This document shows positions 61,714-64,000 of a DNA stretch of 64,000 bases, one piece after another (the first letter of the stretch is position 1; each line of letters begins with the position of its first letter). Made by a program: the position numbers and the translations under genes. The stretch comes from MH13 sp042140245 (GTDB lineage Bacteria > Pseudomonadota > Alphaproteobacteria > Rhizobiales > MH13). Below the pieces are notes generated by a model, which ran no database searches, was not told the origin of the DNA, and saw only the letters and a program-made list of their open reading frames with translations. The stretch is taken from positions 1,736,001 to 1,800,000 of the forward strand of contig NZ_CP159483.1 of the NCBI RefSeq assembly GCF_042140245.1, written 5' to 3'.

Positions 61714-62470
61714 CAGGATGGATTTCCAGATAGTAATCGATCATGCACAGCTTGGCTGCTGCCTCTCGATCAACAACAACGGTTGTTCTGGGATGCATCT
61801 GAAGGGCAGTGGCCGGGCAATCGGCTCCCAATGGCCCCTCGATCATGCGAGCGACGGCTTCAGCCTTTGACGAGCCTGTTGCAAGCAGAACCGCGTGACG
61901 CGCGTCCAGAATGGTCGCGATGCCCATCGTGATGGCGTAGCGCGGCACGTCTTTTGGGTCATCGAAGAAGCGCGCATTGGCCTCACGTGTGCTGCGCGTC
62001 AGTGTCTTGATGCGCGTGCGCGCGCCTAGGCTGGAGGTTGGTTCATTGAAACCGATGTGACCATTGTGACCGATGCCGAGCAGTTGCAGATCGATACCGC
62101 CTTTGGCAGCTATCGCCGCTTCGTAGCGTTCGGCTTCGGCATAGGGGTTTGGAGCATTGCCGCGGGGCAGGTGACAAGCTTGTGGGTGCAAATCAACGTG
62201 GGAGAAGAGCAGTGCTTCCATCGTTTGCCGATAGCTTTGGGGATGGTCTGGCGATAGGCCGACATACTCATCCAAATTGAAAGTCGTCGTGGTTGCAAAG
62301 GACAGTGAGTCAGTGCGGTGGAGCGTGACAAGGTCGGCATAGACCTGCTCCATTGTGGAGCCAGTGGCGAGCCCAAGAACAGGTTGATCTGTCGTTGCGA
62401 CGGTGTCAGCCACAAGGCCAGCGGTGCGGGCGGCAGCACGCTCAGCGGTGGGCAGAACAAGAACCTTCAT
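61688..62470 (-). CDS. nagB: Glucosamine-6-phosphate deaminase
   Basis: The 260-residue protein has the NagB pattern VLGLATGSTMEQVYADLV, TFNLDEYVGLSPDHPQSYRQTM, LLGIGHNGHIGFNEP and YAITMGIATILDARHAVLLATG. The catalytic Asp lies in NLDEYVGL and the general-base His in GHNGHIGFNEP. It converts glucosamine-6-phosphate to fructose-6-phosphate and ammonia. It is followed by nagA and preceded by the ABC ATPase gene 15 bases upstream. Confidence 0.94.
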   Translation of the reverse strand: MKVLVLPTAERAAARTAGLVADTVATTDQPVLGLATGSTMEQVYADLVTLHRTDSLSFATTTTFNLDEYVGLSPDHPQSYRQTMEALLFSHVDLHPQACHLPRGNAPNPYAEAERYEAAIAAKGGIDLQLLGIGHNGHIGFNEPTSSLGARTRIKTLTRSTREANARFFDDPKDVPRYAITMGIATILDARHAVLLATGSSKAEAVARMIEGPLGADCPATALQMHPRTTVVVDREAAAKLCMIDYYLEIHPDGEEPDLG

Positions 62471-62485
62471 CGCGGGCGCATCCTA

Positions 62486-63577
62486 TCAGAGCCTACGGCC
62501 ATTGGATGTGAAGAGGTAGGACGCTCCGTTCGATACGCGGAAAGGGACAGGGTCGCCGTAGCCTGGATGTGCGCCCCGCGGTAGCTCGGCAACGATAGCG
62601 TCCTCCCGGCTGGCGGCATTGTAAAGGAAGACGTTACTACCAAGGTCCTCCACCAGTTCGCAGATCAAGGTGAAGTCACTTGGTTCATCTTGTCCGCATT
62701 GAATCAAATCTTCTGGGCGCACACCAAAAACCGCATCACTTGGCAAGGTAGCCTCGGCATCACGCAGTGGCACAGCAAAGCCTGATACTTCGAGGGTTGG
62801 AATGTCGACCAGAGCATGACCATCGTCGTTGGTCCCCGTCACGTGTGCTGGGATCAAATTCATTTGTGGCGACCCTATGAAGCCTGCGACAAAAGTGTTG
62901 TCGGGATCAGTGTAGAGTTCGTTTGGTGTGCCCACCTGCTCAATGCGCCCGTCACGGAGAACAACAATGCGTGTGGCGAGTGTCATCGCTTCCACCTGAT
63001 CATGGGTCACATAGATCATGGTTGCGCCAAGCTCGCGGTGCAGCTTGGCGATTTCCAAACGCATTTGAACACGCAGTTCGGCGTCGAGGTTCGATAGCGG
63101 CTCATCGAACAAAAAGACTTTCGGGTCACGGACAATTGTGCGTCCGATGGCAACGCGCTGGCGCTGACCTCCCGATAGCTGTTTGGGCTTGCGATCCAGA
63201 TAGTCCTCCAGCTGCAACGTTGCTGCTGCCTTCTGAACCAGGATTTCACGCTCGGATTTGGGAACACCGGCCATTTCCAGGCCAAAGCTCATGTTCTCGC
63301 GCACGCTCATATGCGGGTAGAGAGCGTATGTCTGGAAGACCATGGCGACACCGCGCTCGGAGGGTTCTTTGCCGGTGACATCAACGCCGTCGATGGCGAT
63401 GGTGCCGCCTGAGACGGTTTCCAGGCCTGCAACCATTCGCAGCAATGTGGACTTTCCGCAGCCGGATGGGCCAACGATGACCATGAACTCACCGCTTTCC
63501 ACGGTCAGATCCAAAGGCTCGATCACCCGGACCGAACCGAAGGATTTGCTGACGCCTTTCAGCTCAGTGACGGCCAT
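62486..63577 (-). CDS. CUT1-type ABC transporter ATP-binding protein (amino-sugar operon)
   Basis: The 363-residue ATPase has Walker A GPSGCGKS, signature LSGGQRQRVAIGRTI and Walker B VFLFDEPLSNLD, then a TOBE-like domain (GVRPEDLIQCG). It is the third such ATPase in the window. Its operon position before nagB and nagA indicates import of GlcNAc, chitobiose or a similar amino sugar. Confidence 0.92.
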   Translation of the reverse strand: MAVTELKGVSKSFGSVRVIEPLDLTVESGEFMVIVGPSGCGKSTLLRMVAGLETVSGGTIAIDGVDVTGKEPSERGVAMVFQTYALYPHMSVRENMSFGLEMAGVPKSEREILVQKAAATLQLEDYLDRKPKQLSGGQRQRVAIGRTIVRDPKVFLFDEPLSNLDAELRVQMRLEIAKLHRELGATMIYVTHDQVEAMTLATRIVVLRDGRIEQVGTPNELYTDPDNTFVAGFIGSPQMNLIPAHVTGTNDDGHALVDIPTLEVSGFAVPLRDAEATLPSDAVFGVRPEDLIQCGQDEPSDFTLICELVEDLGSNVFLYNAASREDAIVAELPRGAHPGYGDPVPFRVSNGASYLFTSNGRRL

Positions 63578-63598
63578 GGGCGAACTCCAAACATAGCA

Positions 63599-64000
63599 TT
63601 ATTTGACAGCTCCTTCGGTGAGGCCGGTGACAAACCAGCGGCCGATGAAAGCAAACACAATCACCACCGGTAGGATGGCAAGGCTCGCCCCGGCGAGCAG
63701 TAATCCCCAATCGACCTGGTACTGGCCGATGATGCCGGAAAACCCGACCGGAATGGTGCGTCGCGCATCCGAGAGGATCATCACCGAGGCGAACACATAT
63801 TCGGTCCAGGAGGTGACAAAGGCGAAGATTGCCACCGCTGCGATACCAGGTGCGGTGAGTGGGATCATGATGCGCCAAAGCACCGTTAGCGGTGGTCCGC
63901 CATCGAGCCGAGCGGCTTCCTCAATCTCTTTGGGTATGGAAGCGAAAAAGGATCGCAGCATCCAAATTGCAAAGGGCAGAGCGAAGGCCACATTGACGAT
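63599..64000 (-). CDS. CUT1-type ABC transporter permease (MalG-like), 5' end outside window
   Basis: The frame is open to the window edge, so the N-terminal half is missing. The visible ~133 residues contain the EAA loop EEAARLDGGPPLTVLWRIMIPLTAPG, further membrane segments and the C-terminus FVTGLTEGAVK typical of MalG-like permeases. It lies 21 bases before the ATPase gene in the amino-sugar operon. Confidence 0.9.
   Translation of the reverse strand: MVNVAFALPFAIWMLRSFFASIPKEIEEAARLDGGPPLTVLWRIMIPLTAPGIAAVAIFAFVTSWTEYVFASVMILSDARRTIPVGFSGIIGQYQVDWGLLLAGASLAILPVVIVFAFIGRWFVTGLTEGAVK

Overview
The window reads as a compact chromosomal segment from an alphaproteobacterium, most likely a Hyphomicrobiales (Rhizobiales) relative. 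The basis is the C-P lyase operon with the rhizobial accessory genes (DUF1045 and hexapeptide-transferase phosphonate proteins), the many ABC importers paired with GntR, LacI or LysR regulators, and the codon use. The genus cannot be named from the sequence. I found no rRNA, tRNA, insertion sequence, prophage, CRISPR array or origin, and no gene-free stretch longer than 300 bases. Nearly everything is uptake and breakdown of organic phosphorus, sugars, polyols and sugar acids.

Left end (1-4990): the 3' end of kynureninase, then a four-gene + strand unit (membrane protein, ATP-grasp enzyme, FemAB/GNAT-type transferase, polysaccharide flippase) that looks like synthesis and export of a surface molecule. 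From 4987 to 19544 lies a phosphonate island: phnF regulator, phnGHIJKLN, a DUF1045 2H-phosphoesterase, phnM, a reverse-strand second phnM paralogue with a TIM-barrel gene, a hexapeptide transferase, and the phnDCEE importer. phnP is missing from the island.

19728-28305: a GntR-controlled unit joins a cystathionine-lyase/methionine-gamma-lyase family PLP enzyme, a four-gene sugar-type (CUT1) ABC importer and a 795-residue thiamine-diphosphate enzyme related to AceE/MdeB. This combination is the best candidate here for an undescribed catabolic system. 28302-33575: a tripartite tricarboxylate transporter (tctCBA), its divergent LysR regulator and an enolase-superfamily dehydratase/racemase. 33665-38018: ugpBAEC glycerol-3-phosphate importer behind a good Pho box, so the window carries two organic-phosphorus systems.

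38015-48667: a ten-gene reverse-strand operon with an SDR, four Gfo/Idh/MocA oxidoreductases, an AP-endonuclease-2-type TIM barrel and a ribose-type ABC importer, facing a LacI regulator across two clear LacI operators. 49902-53770: a second divergent LacI unit made of a membrane desaturase/hydroxylase, a divergent PanB-like protein and an SDR. These two units look like linked pathways for a modified sugar or cyclitol. 53777-59185: an RND efflux operon with a small dimeric-barrel protein and a divergent TetR, with two near-identical 15-bp operators between them. Right end: an orphan receiver-domain protein, a fumarylacetoacetate-hydrolase family enzyme, and a reverse-strand amino-sugar operon (ABC permease, ATPase, nagB, nagA) that runs off the window.

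Two general features recur. Four of the five substrate-binding-protein genes are followed by a strong hairpin before the next gene of their operon. Convergent gene pairs are packed tail to tail, several sharing a 4-bp stop overlap, without visible terminators.
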